Shown here in pieces: positions 1 through 8,209 of a stretch of DNA of 64,000 nt. The stretch comes from Cryobacterium arcticum (lineage in GTDB: Bacteria > Actinomycetota > Actinomycetes > Actinomycetales > Microbacteriaceae). The stretch lies in contig NZ_QHLY01000012.1 in NCBI RefSeq assembly GCF_003185895.1, forward strand, positions 1,364,001 through 1,428,000. The letters run 5' to 3'. The notes beneath the pieces are model-generated. The model was not told where the DNA came from. It did not search any database and worked only from the letters and a program-made list of their open reading frames with translations. Within the stretch, counting starts at the first letter, position 1, and every line of letters starts with the position of its first letter. Both the position numbers and the translations under genes were made by a program.

Positions 1-831
1 GTGCCGGTGAACCTCGAGACCCTGCAGATCATCTGGCCGACCGCGCTGAGCGTGGCCTTCGTCGGGCTGGTGGAGACCCTGCTCACCGCCAAGCTGGTCG
101 ACGACATCACCGACACCCGCTCGGCCAAGGGCCGCGAGTCCTGGGCGCTGGGCATCGCGAACATGCTGGCCGGGCTCTATGGCGGCATCGCCGGCTGCGC
201 CATGATCGGCCAGACCGTGGTGAACGTGAAGCTCGGCCGGGCCCGCACCCGCATTTCCACCTTCGTCGCGGGAATCTTCCTGTTGCTGCTGGTCACCGCG
301 CTGAGCGGCCTGATGGAGCAGATCCCGATGGTGGCACTGGCCGCGGTGATGATGATTGTGGCCATCACCACGGTCAACTGGCACAGCGTGCGCCCGGCGA
401 CACTGCGACGGATGCCGGTGCCGGAGACCGTCGTGATGCTCGTGACCGTTGCCGTGGTGGTGGCGACCCACAACCTGGCGATCGGCATCGCCGCCGGCGT
501 GCTGCTGGCGATGGTGCTCTTCGCCCGCCGGGTCGCGCACGTGGTGCGGGTGGATCGCGTGATCGCCGCCGACGGCCTCTCGGCGCGCTACACCGTGAGC
601 GGGCCGCTGTTCTTCGGCAGCAGCAACGACCTCGTCGAGCAGTTCTCCTACGGCATCGACCCGGCGGTGGTCGACGTGGACCTGGCGCAGGCGCAGATCT
701 GGGATGCCTCAACCGTGGCCGTGCTCGACTCCGTGGAGACCAAGTACCGCCAGCACGGTGCCACGGTCACCTTCCACGGCCTCGACGAGCGCAGCCAGGC
801 CATGCACGAGAGGCTCAGCGGCCGACTGTAG
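1..831 (+). CDS. SulP family anion transporter, C-terminal part (5' end outside window)
   Basis: This is the C-terminal 276 residues of a SulP (SLC26-like) secondary transporter, which imports sulfate, bicarbonate or similar anions across the cytoplasmic membrane. The visible part begins inside the transmembrane domain. The stretch around residues 20-75 (LVETLLTAKLVDD, then GLYGGIAGCAMIGQT) is typical of SulP helices 8-10, and two or three more hydrophobic segments follow up to about residue 180. Residues about 190-276 form a cytoplasmic STAS domain. Family members are about 480-560 residues, so roughly half is missing. The GTG at base 1 is only the window edge. A sulfate versus bicarbonate preference cannot be read from this part. 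Confidence 0.9.
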   Translation: MPVNLETLQIIWPTALSVAFVGLVETLLTAKLVDDITDTRSAKGRESWALGIANMLAGLYGGIAGCAMIGQTVVNVKLGRARTRISTFVAGIFLLLLVTALSGLMEQIPMVALAAVMMIVAITTVNWHSVRPATLRRMPVPETVVMLVTVAVVVATHNLAIGIAAGVLLAMVLFARRVAHVVRVDRVIAADGLSARYTVSGPLFFGSSNDLVEQFSYGIDPAVVDVDLAQAQIWDASTVAVLDSVETKYRQHGATVTFHGLDERSQAMHERLSGRL

Positions 832-842
832 GCGCCCCGCGT

Positions 843-919
843 CGTGGCGCACCATGATCCTCGTGGCGCACGTCAAGTCTCGTGGCGCACCTTTGTGCGC
901 GCTTTCTCCTGCGCCACGA
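843..919. repeat. Three direct and one inverted copy of a 10-bp motif in a convergent intergenic gap
   Basis: The 133-bp gap between the convergent SulP and M18 genes holds CGTGGCGCAC at 843-852, 862-871 and 880-889. TCGTGGCGCA at 879-888 is matched by an exact inverted copy, TGCGCCACGA, at 910-919. The last pair can form a 10-bp stem with a 21-nt loop and may act as a bidirectional terminator, although no T-tract follows. The spacing of the direct copies (19 and 18 bp) suggests local duplication. Confidence 0.55.
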
Positions 920-964
920 CACGTGTCCCGCGCCGCGAGACGTTTCGTGCTCCGCGAGGGGGGC

Positions 965-2269
965 CTAGGCTCCGGCGAAGAACGCGCCGATCGCCGCGGA
1001 GAGCGCGAACGGGTCGTTCACGTGCGCCAGCTCGCGCGCCGAGTGCATCGACAGCAGCGGGATACCCACATCCACCGTGCGGATGCCCAGGCGGGTCGCG
1101 GTGAGCGGCCCGATCGTGGAGCCGCAGGGCACGTTGTTATTCGAAACGAACTCCTGGTACGGCACCCCGGCGGCCGCACTGCAGCGCGCCCAGAGGGCGG
1201 CACCGGCGGCATCCGTGGCGTAGCGCTGGTTGCCGTTGATCTTCAGCAGCGGGCCGCGGCCGGCGAGTGGCAGGTTGACCGGGTCGTGGCGTTCGGGATA
1301 GTTCGGGTGCACCGAGTGGCCGGCGTCGGCGGAGACGCACCAGGAGTCGGCGTAGGCGCGCAACCGCTCGGAGACGGTGGCGCCGAGGTCGTCACCGATG
1401 CGGCTGAGGATGTCGTCGAGCATCGGTCCGCTCGCCCCGGAGCGGGACTGCGAGCCGAGCTCTTCGTGGTCGAACGCGGCGAGCACGTTGATCGCGTCGT
1501 CGTTCTCCGACACCTCGATCAGCGCGGTGAGACCGGCGTGCACCGAGGAGAGGTTGTCCATGCGGCCGGCGGCGAAGAGCTCGTCGTTCAGGCCGAACCG
1601 GGCCGGCGGGTTGGTGTCGGCGGTGAGGATGTCATACCCGGCCACATCCGCCGCGTCGATACCCGCCAGGGCCGCGAGGTGGGCCACCAGGTCGGCTTGG
1701 CGCACATCGCCGATGCCGAAGATCGGGTTGAGGTGCCGTTGCCGGTCGAGGGTGAGGGCCTCGTTGGCGGAGCGGTCCAGGTGCACGGCCAGCTGCGGGA
1801 TGCGCAGGAACGGACCGGTGCGCACCAGGTGTTCGACCCCGTCGGTGGTGACCAGGCGGCCGGCGAGCTCGAGCTCGCGGTCGAGCCAGGAGTTGGCGAG
1901 CGGCCCGCCATACACCTCGACGCCGGCCTGCAACCAGCCGTAGGAGCCGGTGGTCGGCTTGGGCTTGAGCTTGAACCCGGGCGAGTCGGTGTGGGCGCCG
2001 AGAATGCGGAACGGCGTGGTGGGCTTGGCGCCGGCCGGCTTGACCCAGGCGACCACCGCCCCATCGCGCACGACGAAGTACCGGCCGGCATGCGCTGTGC
2101 CCCTCATCGACGACAGTGATGGCACCTCTGACCAGTCGTCGCTCTCGTGCAGCTGGGTGAATCCCGCCCTGGTCAGGCGCCGGGCCGATTCGGCGGCGGC
2201 GTGGTACGACGACGGCGACGCTGTGATGAATCGGGCGAAGTCGTCGATGTAGGCCGAGAGGGAAGTCAT
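965..2269 (-). CDS. M18 family aminopeptidase
   Basis: A 434-residue zinc metallopeptidase of the M18 (aspartyl aminopeptidase/ApeB) family, expected to remove N-terminal residues from peptides in the cytosol. Family landmarks are present in order: the N-terminal ASPSSYHAA segment, GAHTDSPGF with a metal-binding His-Asp, HEELGSQS with the catalytic Glu pair, DAGHSVHPNY, and the C-terminal MHSARELAHV His motif. Length is normal for the family. I start at the ATG at 2269 because the following residues align with the family N-terminus. A TTG four codons upstream is possible, and the GGAGG sits very close to the ATG, so the start is not certain. It is convergent with SulP and divergent from the VOC gene. 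Confidence 0.92.
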   Translation of the reverse strand: MTSLSAYIDDFARFITASPSSYHAAAESARRLTRAGFTQLHESDDWSEVPSLSSMRGTAHAGRYFVVRDGAVVAWVKPAGAKPTTPFRILGAHTDSPGFKLKPKPTTGSYGWLQAGVEVYGGPLANSWLDRELELAGRLVTTDGVEHLVRTGPFLRIPQLAVHLDRSANEALTLDRQRHLNPIFGIGDVRQADLVAHLAALAGIDAADVAGYDILTADTNPPARFGLNDELFAAGRMDNLSSVHAGLTALIEVSENDDAINVLAAFDHEELGSQSRSGASGPMLDDILSRIGDDLGATVSERLRAYADSWCVSADAGHSVHPNYPERHDPVNLPLAGRGPLLKINGNQRYATDAAGAALWARCSAAAGVPYQEFVSNNNVPCGSTIGPLTATRLGIRTVDVGIPLLSMHSARELAHVNDPFALSAAIGAFFAGA

Positions 2270-2387
2270 GCCTCCATCCAACCATCCCGGGTCTCCGGAG
2301 GGTTGCGCCGCCCTCCCCGCTGTCGTCTACTTGACGCAACGCACACCTGATCACCCGCATCCGCCACCGCCGTCTGGAGTCGTAACC

Positions 2388-2807
2388 GTGTCCCTGATGA
2401 TGTTCCTCAACCTGCCCGTCACCGACCTCGACCGGTCGAAGCAGTTCTACGTCGACCTCGGTTTCACCGTCAATCCGCAATTCACCGATGACACCGCCGC
2501 ATGCATCGTTCTCGACGACGACCACCTGTTCGTGATGCTCCTCACCCACGAGAGCTTCGCGAGGTTCACCGACAAGCCCATCGTCGATTCCACGACGGCC
2601 ACAGCTGGCATCTACTCGCTCAGCGCCGACAGCCGCGCCGACGCCGACGAACTCGCCGACAAGGCGCTCGAGTCCGGTGGCAGCTTCTCCAACGAGCCGC
2701 AGGACATGGGCTTCATGTACGGCCGCAGCTTCCAGGATCCGGACGGCCACCTCTGGGAGGTCATCTACATGGACATGTCCGCCATGCCGGAGGACGTGCA
2801 CGAGTGA
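2388..2807 (+). CDS. VOC (glyoxalase/bleomycin resistance) family protein
   Basis: A 139-residue vicinal-oxygen-chelate fold protein. Paired beta-alpha-beta-beta-beta modules are recognisable: MFLNLPVTDLDRSKQFY at the N-terminus and FQDPDGHLWEVIYMD near the C-terminus, the latter containing the usual metal-ligand Glu. Members include glyoxalases, ring-cleavage dioxygenases and drug-binding proteins; this short lactoylglutathione-lyase-like subgroup has no assigned substrate. The GTG at 2388 is chosen because GGAG lies eight bases upstream and the family starts with this first beta strand. An in-frame upstream extension to 2268 would be proline-rich and overlap the M18 start. It probably stands alone. 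Confidence 0.85.
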   Translation: MSLMMFLNLPVTDLDRSKQFYVDLGFTVNPQFTDDTAACIVLDDDHLFVMLLTHESFARFTDKPIVDSTTATAGIYSLSADSRADADELADKALESGGSFSNEPQDMGFMYGRSFQDPDGHLWEVIYMDMSAMPEDVHE

Positions 2808-2849
2808 GCTGCCCACGACTCTGTCGGCGGGCCCCGTTAGCCTGAAGGC

Positions 2850-3329
2850 ATGGCCAGAACCGTAGCAACCAGCACTCCCGTCTCCCTGACCGCTCTGCTC
2901 GACTTCGTTCGACCGCGGCACCGGATGCTGCTGGCCACCACCCGCACGGATGGCCGCCCGCAGATTTCTCCGGTGTCCGGCGGGGTCGACGACCATGGCC
3001 GCCTGGTCATCTCGTCGTACCCGTCGCGAGCGAAGACCCGCAACGCCGAGCGTGACCCGCAGACATCCGTGCTCGTGCTCTCGGACGAGTGGGACGGCGC
3101 CTGGGTGCAGATCGACGGTGACGCCGAGATTCTGCACATGCCGGAGGCCGCCGACGGGCTGGTGGACTACTACCGGTGCATCGCCGGCGAGCACCCGAAC
3201 TGGGACGAGTACCGCCAGGCCATGGCCCTGCAGGACAAGTCGCTCATCCGCATCACGCCCACCCGGTGGAGCCCGATCGCCACCGGCGGCTTCCCGGCCG
3301 ATGTGGCCGCGCGGTTGGATGCCCAGTGA
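2850..3329 (+). CDS. PPOX-class (pyridoxamine 5'-phosphate oxidase-like) oxidoreductase, probably F420-dependent
   Basis: A 159-residue split-barrel flavin/deazaflavin-binding protein. The sequence LLATTRTDGRPQISPVSGGVDDHGRLVISSY is the hallmark N-terminal strand region of the F420-dependent PPOX subfamily (TIGR03618-like). RAKTRNAERDPQTSVLV continues the barrel. Such proteins reduce F420 substrates or bind FMN; which cofactor is used here is inference. The ATG at 2850 is preceded by TAGCCT exactly six bases away, fitting a leaderless transcript, and GAAGG could also act as a weak ribosome site. Its stop overlaps the next start (GTGA), so it is translationally coupled to the RecQ-like gene. 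Confidence 0.85.
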   Translation: MARTVATSTPVSLTALLDFVRPRHRMLLATTRTDGRPQISPVSGGVDDHGRLVISSYPSRAKTRNAERDPQTSVLVLSDEWDGAWVQIDGDAEILHMPEAADGLVDYYRCIAGEHPNWDEYRQAMALQDKSLIRITPTRWSPIATGGFPADVAARLDAQ

Positions 3330-5449
3330 CCTCCCAGTCCACGACCACGCGCGACGACGCCCTCGAGATTCTGCGCACCCTGGTCGGCCGCCCGGATGCC
3401 GACTTCCATGAGGGCCAGTACGAGGCCATCGAGACGCTCGTCGACCAGCGCCGCCGTGCCCTGGTGGTGCAGCGCACCGGGTGGGGCAAGTCGGCGGTGT
3501 ACTTCGTCGCGACCCTGCTGCTGCGCCGCCAGGGCGCCGGCCCCACCATCCTGGTCTCTCCGCTTCTGGCCCTGATGCGCGACCAGGTGGCCGCCGCCGC
3601 CCGCGCCGGAGTGCGCGCGGTCTCGATCAACTCCGCCAACGCGCACGAGTGGACCGATGTGCTCGCCCAGCTGCGCGCCGACGAGGTCGACGTGCTGCTG
3701 GTCTCGCCCGAACGGTTGAACAACCCGTCGTTCCGTGACGAACAGTTGCCGGCCCTGCTCGACCGGGTGGGCCTGCTCGTGGTCGACGAGGCGCACTGCA
3801 TCTCCGACTGGGGCCACGACTTCCGGCCCGACTACCGGCGGCTGCGCGACCTCATCGCCGCCATGCCCGCCGGGGTGCCCGTGCTCGCCACCACCGCAAC
3901 GGCCAACAGCCGGGTGGTGACGGATGTGGCGGAGCAGGTCTCTAGAGGGGGTACGGACGTCGTCACCATCCGCGGCCCCCTCGCCCGCGCCTCCCTCCGC
4001 CTGGGCGTGTTGCGACTGCCGGACTCCCGCGCCCGACTGGCCTGGCTGCTCAGCCACCTGGCCGAGCTGCCCGGCAGCGGCATCATCTACACCCTCACCG
4101 TCTCGGCCGCCGAAGACACCGCCCGGCTGCTGCGTGACGCCGGCCACGCCGTGCGCGCCTACACCGGGCAGACCGACACCACCGAACGCGAGGAGTCGGA
4201 GGGTCTGCTCAAGGCCAACCAGGTGAAGGCCCTCGTGGCCACCAGCGCTCTGGGCATGGGGTTTGACAAACCCGACCTCGGCTTCGTGCTGCACCTCGGC
4301 GCCCCGAGCTCCCCGGTGGCGTACTACCAGCAGGTGGGCCGCGCCGGCCGCGCCACCGAGAACGCCGACGTGCTGCTGTTGCCTGGGGTGGAAGACGAAG
4401 CCATCTGGCAGTACTTCGCCACCTCGTCGATGCCGAGCCAGCACAAGGCTGAGGCGGTGCTGATGGCCCTGGCCGCCGCCGGCGGTGCACCGCTGTCGAC
4501 GCCAGCGCTGGAGTCGCGCGTCGACCTGCGCCGCTCCCCGCTCGAGCTGCTGCTCAAGGTTCTCGACGTGGACGGCGCCGTGCGCCGGGTCACCGGCGGC
4601 TGGGTGGCCACCGGAACGCCCTGGGTCTACGACAGTGACCGGTACGAACGCATCGGCGCCGCCCGCCGCGCGGAACAGAACGCCATGCTCGATTACGAGC
4701 GCATCACCGGCTGCCGGATGGAGTTTCTGCAGCGCGCCCTCGACGACGACACCGCCGTGCCGTGCGGCCGCTGCGACAACTGCACCGCGCCCTGGTACCC
4801 CACCGACGTGCAGGGCGACGCCGCCGACACGGCGCGCGCCGCGCTCGACCGGGTGGGCGTTGCCCTCGAACCGCGCGCGCAGTGGCCCACCGGCGCCGAC
4901 AGGCTCGGTGTGACCGCCAAGGGCCGCATCGACGCCGGCGACCGGGTACTGCCCGGCCGCGCCCTCGCCCGGCTCACCGACCTGGGCTGGGGCAACACCC
5001 TGCGCGACGTCTTCGCGCCCGGCACCCCGGATGCGCCGGCCTCGCCCGCGATGCTGGCCGCCTGCGTGCGGGTTCTCGCCGAGTGGGGCTGGGCCGAGCG
5101 ACCCGTCGGCGTCGTGGCCATGCCGTCGCGCACGCATCCGCTGCTGGTGGCCTCTGTGGCCGCCGAGCTCAGCCGGGTGGGGCGCCTGCCGCATTTGGGC
5201 ACGCTCGGCCTGGTCGGTGCCGGGCCCAGCGGTGAATCCGGCGGCAACAGCGCCTACCGGCTCGCCAGCGTGTGGGGCGCGTTCGAGGTGGGCGAAGGCC
5301 TCGCCGCGAACCTGGCTGAGGCCACCGGGCCGGTGTTGCTCGTCGACGACCTCGGTGACAGCCGCTGGACTCTCACGGTGGCCGGCCGGTTACTGCGCCG
5401 GGCCGGCGCTGCCGGCGTACTGCCGTTCACCCTGGCGCTGCGCTCGTAG
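3326..5449 (+). CDS. RecQ-like ATP-dependent DNA helicase with C-terminal phosphoribosyltransferase-like domain
   Basis: A 707-residue superfamily 2 helicase expected to unwind DNA 3' to 5' in repair. Motif I is TGWGKS (residues 51-56), motif II DEAH (154-157), motif III TTATAN, and motif VI lies in YYQQVGRAGRA. The RecQ zinc site is formed by Cys463, 480, 483 and 486. No HRDC domain is visible. Instead the last ~180 residues contain VLLVDDLGDSRWTLT (about 670-682), which resembles the PRPP-binding loop of type I phosphoribosyltransferases such as ComF. Start GTG at 3326 overlaps the upstream stop by four bases. It converges on the ADP-ribosylglycohydrolase gene. The role of the fused domain is unknown. 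Confidence 0.92.
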   Translation: MTSQSTTTRDDALEILRTLVGRPDADFHEGQYEAIETLVDQRRRALVVQRTGWGKSAVYFVATLLLRRQGAGPTILVSPLLALMRDQVAAAARAGVRAVSINSANAHEWTDVLAQLRADEVDVLLVSPERLNNPSFRDEQLPALLDRVGLLVVDEAHCISDWGHDFRPDYRRLRDLIAAMPAGVPVLATTATANSRVVTDVAEQVSRGGTDVVTIRGPLARASLRLGVLRLPDSRARLAWLLSHLAELPGSGIIYTLTVSAAEDTARLLRDAGHAVRAYTGQTDTTEREESEGLLKANQVKALVATSALGMGFDKPDLGFVLHLGAPSSPVAYYQQVGRAGRATENADVLLLPGVEDEAIWQYFATSSMPSQHKAEAVLMALAAAGGAPLSTPALESRVDLRRSPLELLLKVLDVDGAVRRVTGGWVATGTPWVYDSDRYERIGAARRAEQNAMLDYERITGCRMEFLQRALDDDTAVPCGRCDNCTAPWYPTDVQGDAADTARAALDRVGVALEPRAQWPTGADRLGVTAKGRIDAGDRVLPGRALARLTDLGWGNTLRDVFAPGTPDAPASPAMLAACVRVLAEWGWAERPVGVVAMPSRTHPLLVASVAAELSRVGRLPHLGTLGLVGAGPSGESGGNSAYRLASVWGAFEVGEGLAANLAEATGPVLLVDDLGDSRWTLTVAGRLLRRAGAAGVLPFTLALRS

Positions 5450-5491
5450 GGCACCGGTGCTCGTAGGGCACAGGTGCTCGGAGGGCACGGG
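5441..5491. repeat. Three tandem 17-bp repeats between convergent stop codons
   Basis: Three units run head to tail at 5441-5457, 5458-5474 and 5475-5491, with consensus TGCTCGTAGGGCACNGG. The first includes the RecQ stop codon, and the third ends exactly where the next gene's stop codon begins at 5492. Each unit contains GTGC/GCAC half-sites that could pair. Confidence 0.8.
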
Positions 5492-6487
5492 TCAACGCAC
5501 GACGTGCATCCGAAAGGCCTGCGGTCGCCCGGCCTCGTCGGTGTCCTTGGCGTGCGCCGCGAGCACCGAGAGACGCACCAGATCGGCGCCGCGCAGGCCG
5601 GGCCAGCCCTGCACCAGCCGCCGCCATTCGGTCGGCACCGCCGCCAATCCCCAGCGGGCGGCGAGCAGGGCACCGGCGATCCCGGCCACGGCGTCGGTGT
5701 TGCCCCCGCCGCGCACCGCCGCCTCCACGCCCCGACGATACTGGCCGGCGTCACTGTTGTCGGTCGTCACGATGGCAGACCAGGCGCCCTGCAGCGCCTG
5801 CACCACCCAGCCGTTGCGAGGGAAGTCGCTCGGCACCTTGCGCTCGGCGTGCTCGATCCGGGCCGACCACAGCTCCCGGCGCCCGCGCGCAAGGGTGTCC
5901 AGGCCCACCCGCAGCTCGAGCTCGCCCTCCAGCACGGCATGACGGATGGCCAGGCCCCAGAGCACACACGCGTCGCCGGCATCGGTCTCACAGTGGGTGA
6001 GCTCGCTCAGCGCCCTGGCGGCAGTGGCCAGGTCAGCGGGTTCGTGCAGGTAAGACAGCGCCACCGGCGCGGTGCGCATCAGGCAGCCATTGCCGGCGCT
6101 GCGGCCGAGACGGTCGTGGTGTTCGCGTGCCGCCCGACGCACGCCGGCTGCGGTGGGCACCGGACCGGTCAGCGCCGCCCCGAGTTGGGCGCCGGCGAAC
6201 GGCGAGGTATTCGCCCAGTCCACCCACTCGGCCGCGATGAGGTCGAGGGTTGCTTCGGCCTTCAGATCCCGCCCGTCGGCCACGGCCTTGGCCACGGGGA
6301 TCGCCAACGCTGTGTAGTCCGTCCACTCCCCTCGCGCCCAGTGCGCGCCGCCACCGCTGCGCATACCGACGTCGGCGGTCGGCGGCAACGGACCGGCAAA
6401 GTCATAGCCCGCCCCCAGCGCATCTCCGCAGGCCATGCCGAGCAGAACAGCTGACGAGCGGTCGTGTTGGGGCATAGACAACTTCAT
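5492..6487 (-). CDS. ADP-ribosylglycohydrolase family protein with altered metal-site residues
   Basis: A 331-residue all-helical protein of the DraG/ARH family, whose members remove ADP-ribose from proteins or related substrates using two Mg ions. Family features include LLGMACGDALGAGYD near the N-terminus and AGNGCLMRTAPVAL mid-protein. Two metal motifs differ from consensus: the usual TDDT reads TDYT (residues 56-59, Tyr58 replacing Asp) and the C-terminal GGDTD-type motif reads GGNTD (261-265, Asn263 replacing Asp). Asp57 and Asp265 remain. Activity may therefore be reduced or changed. The ATG at 6487 has an AAGGAG site six bases upstream; an upstream extension lacks support. Confidence 0.85.
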   Translation of the reverse strand: MKLSMPQHDRSSAVLLGMACGDALGAGYDFAGPLPPTADVGMRSGGGAHWARGEWTDYTALAIPVAKAVADGRDLKAEATLDLIAAEWVDWANTSPFAGAQLGAALTGPVPTAAGVRRAAREHHDRLGRSAGNGCLMRTAPVALSYLHEPADLATAARALSELTHCETDAGDACVLWGLAIRHAVLEGELELRVGLDTLARGRRELWSARIEHAERKVPSDFPRNGWVVQALQGAWSAIVTTDNSDAGQYRRGVEAAVRGGGNTDAVAGIAGALLAARWGLAAVPTEWRRLVQGWPGLRGADLVRLSVLAAHAKDTDEAGRPQAFRMHVVR

Positions 6488-6712
6488 GCGTACTCCTTCG
6501 GGTTGAGTGCGACGGCGGCAGCCTATGCCTAAAGGCCCAGGGCCGACAGGTGGGCGGAGCCGCCCGAACGGGGGCCACACCCGTCATTCGACGTCATCGG
6601 AATAACCCCGGCCGCTCCCGACTTGTTAACCTCGGTGTGCGGCCTCTCACCAGGAGGACCGCCGACCCAGCAGGCCACCCTTACCGCGATTAGCAATTGG
6701 ATGAACATTCAC

Positions 6713-7531
6713 ATGAAGCGCCACCTCGTCTCCGCCACCGTCCTCACCCTCGCCGCAGCGGTGGCCCTGACCGGATGCAGCGCGTCGGCCGGCGACTCCG
6801 ACTCCAGCGCCACGACCGGCACCGACGAGTCGCTCAGCTCGGTGCTCGAGTCCGGCACCCTGACCGTCGGAACAGAGGGCACTTACCGCCCGTTCTCCTT
6901 CCACGCCGACGGTTCCGGCGACCTCACCGGCTACGACGTCGAGGTGGCCAAGGCCGTCGCCGACGAACTGGGCGTCGAGGTCAAGTTCGAGGAAACCCAG
7001 TGGGACGCCATCTTCGCCGGCCTCGAGGCCGGCCGGTTCGACACCATCGCCAACCAGGTGTCGATCACCCCCGAGCGCGAAGAGTCCTACGAGTTCTCCA
7101 CCCCGTACACCTACTCCACCGGCGTCATCGTGGTGCCGGAGGACAACACCGACATCACCTCGTTCGAGAGCCTCGCCGGTAAGACCACCGCTCAGTCGCT
7201 CACCAGCAACTGGAACACCCTGGCCACCGAGAGCGGTGCGACCGTGCAGGGTGTCGAGGGCTGGGCCCAGTCCGTGGCCCTGGTCGAAGACGGCCGGGTC
7301 GACGCCACCATCAACGACAAGCTCACCTACCTCGACTACAAGAAGCAGACCGGGGCTGCCGGCCTGAAGGTCGCCGCCGAGACCGAAGACCGCTCAGAGA
7401 GCGCGTTCGCCTTCGTTCAGGGCGGCACAGCACTGGCCGACGCCGTGTCGGATGCCCTCGCGACGCTGAGCGAGGACGGCACCCTGGCCACGATCTCCGA
7501 CACCTACTTCGGAGCCGACGTCTCCAAGTAG
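6713..7531 (+). CDS. Extracellular solute-binding lipoprotein of a polar amino acid (probably cystine) ABC transporter
   Basis: A 272-residue family 3 solute-binding protein. The signal peptide MKRHLVSATVLTLAAAVALTGC ends in a lipobox (LTGC), so it should be anchored to the outer face of the membrane. The binding domain starts with TLTVGTEGTYRPFSF and includes GYDVEVAKAVADELGV, ANQVSITPERE and QSLTSNWNTLA; the last phrase is close to TcyA-type cystine receptors, which is why I suggest cystine. Substrate is inference. The ATG at 6713 gives a standard lipoprotein signal; ATG 6701 is possible and neither has a clear ribosome site. An AGGAGG at about 6654 has no start codon at usual spacing. Permease and ATPase genes follow directly. 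Confidence 0.9.
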   Translation: MKRHLVSATVLTLAAAVALTGCSASAGDSDSSATTGTDESLSSVLESGTLTVGTEGTYRPFSFHADGSGDLTGYDVEVAKAVADELGVEVKFEETQWDAIFAGLEAGRFDTIANQVSITPEREESYEFSTPYTYSTGVIVVPEDNTDITSFESLAGKTTAQSLTSNWNTLATESGATVQGVEGWAQSVALVEDGRVDATINDKLTYLDYKKQTGAAGLKVAAETEDRSESAFAFVQGGTALADAVSDALATLSEDGTLATISDTYFGADVSK

Positions 7532-7540
7532 GCTCGTACG

Positions 7541-8209
7541 ATGAGCGATACCACCTGGCAGCTGATGCTCGATTCGCTCTGGCCGATGCTGAGCGGCGCG
7601 ATCATGGGCACCATCCCGTTGGCGTTGGCGTCGTTCGCGATCGGCCTGGTGCTGGCCCTTGTGCTGGCGCTGATGCGGCTGTCGCGGCGGCGTTGGCTGT
7701 CGTCGATCGCCCGGGTGTACATCTCGATCGTGCGCGGCACCCCACTGCTGGTGCAGTTGTTCGTGATCTTCTATGGTCTGCCGCCGCTGGGCATCGTGAT
7801 CGACCCGTGGCCCAGCGCCATCCTGGCGTTCTCGATCAACGTCGGCGGTTACGCGGCCGAGGTCATCCGTGCGGCCATCCTGTCGGTGCCCAAGGGGCAA
7901 TGGGAAGCCGCGTACATGATCGGCATGTCCCACCAGCGGTCGCTCACCCGCATCATCCTGCCGCAGGCGGCCCGCGTGTCGGTGCCGCCACTGTCGAACA
8001 CCTTCATCAGCCTGGTGAAGGACACCTCCCTGGCCTCGCTCATCCTGGTCACCGAGCTGTTCCGTGTGGCGCAGGAGATTGCCGCGTTCAGCCGGGAGTT
8101 CATGGCCCTCTACCTGGAGGCCGCCCTGATCTACTGGGTGATCTGCCTGGTCCTCTCCAGTGGCCAGAGCGTGCTCGAGAAGCGATTGGACCGCTATGTC
8201 GCCCACTGA
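7541..8209 (+). CDS. Amino acid ABC transporter permease (HisM/TcyB type)
   Basis: A 222-residue membrane protein with about five hydrophobic segments. It belongs to the polar amino acid permease group that forms the membrane channel between the upstream receptor and the downstream ATPase. The EAA-loop that contacts the ATPase is visible as [21 protein letters not shown] (about residues 125-145). It begins nine bases after the receptor stop and overlaps the ATPase gene by 14 bases, so the three are one operon. There is no ribosome site before the ATG, but TAGGCT (which includes the receptor stop codon) lies exactly six bases upstream, so an internal leaderless start is possible as well. Confidence 0.93.
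   Translation: MSDTTWQLMLDSLWPMLSGAIMGTIPLALASFAIGLVLALVLALMRLSRRRWLSSIARVYISIVRGTPLLVQLFVIFYGLPPLGIVIDPWPSAILAFSINVGGYAAEVIRAAILSVPKGQWEAAYMIGMSHQRSLTRIILPQAARVSVPPLSNTFISLVKDTSLASLILVTELFRVAQEIAAFSREFMALYLEAALIYWVICLVLSSGQSVLEKRLDRYVAH

Noticed and set aside
704..2119. 471-codon plus-strand frame opposite the M18 aminopeptidase
   Set aside because: Covers the repeat-rich intergenic gap and runs antisense to a well-conserved peptidase; Gly/Arg/Val-rich with no motif.
3170..5194. Long minus-strand open frame opposite the RecQ-like gene
   Set aside because: Compositional shadow of the RecQ gene; low-complexity Gly/Ala/His protein without motifs or ribosome site.
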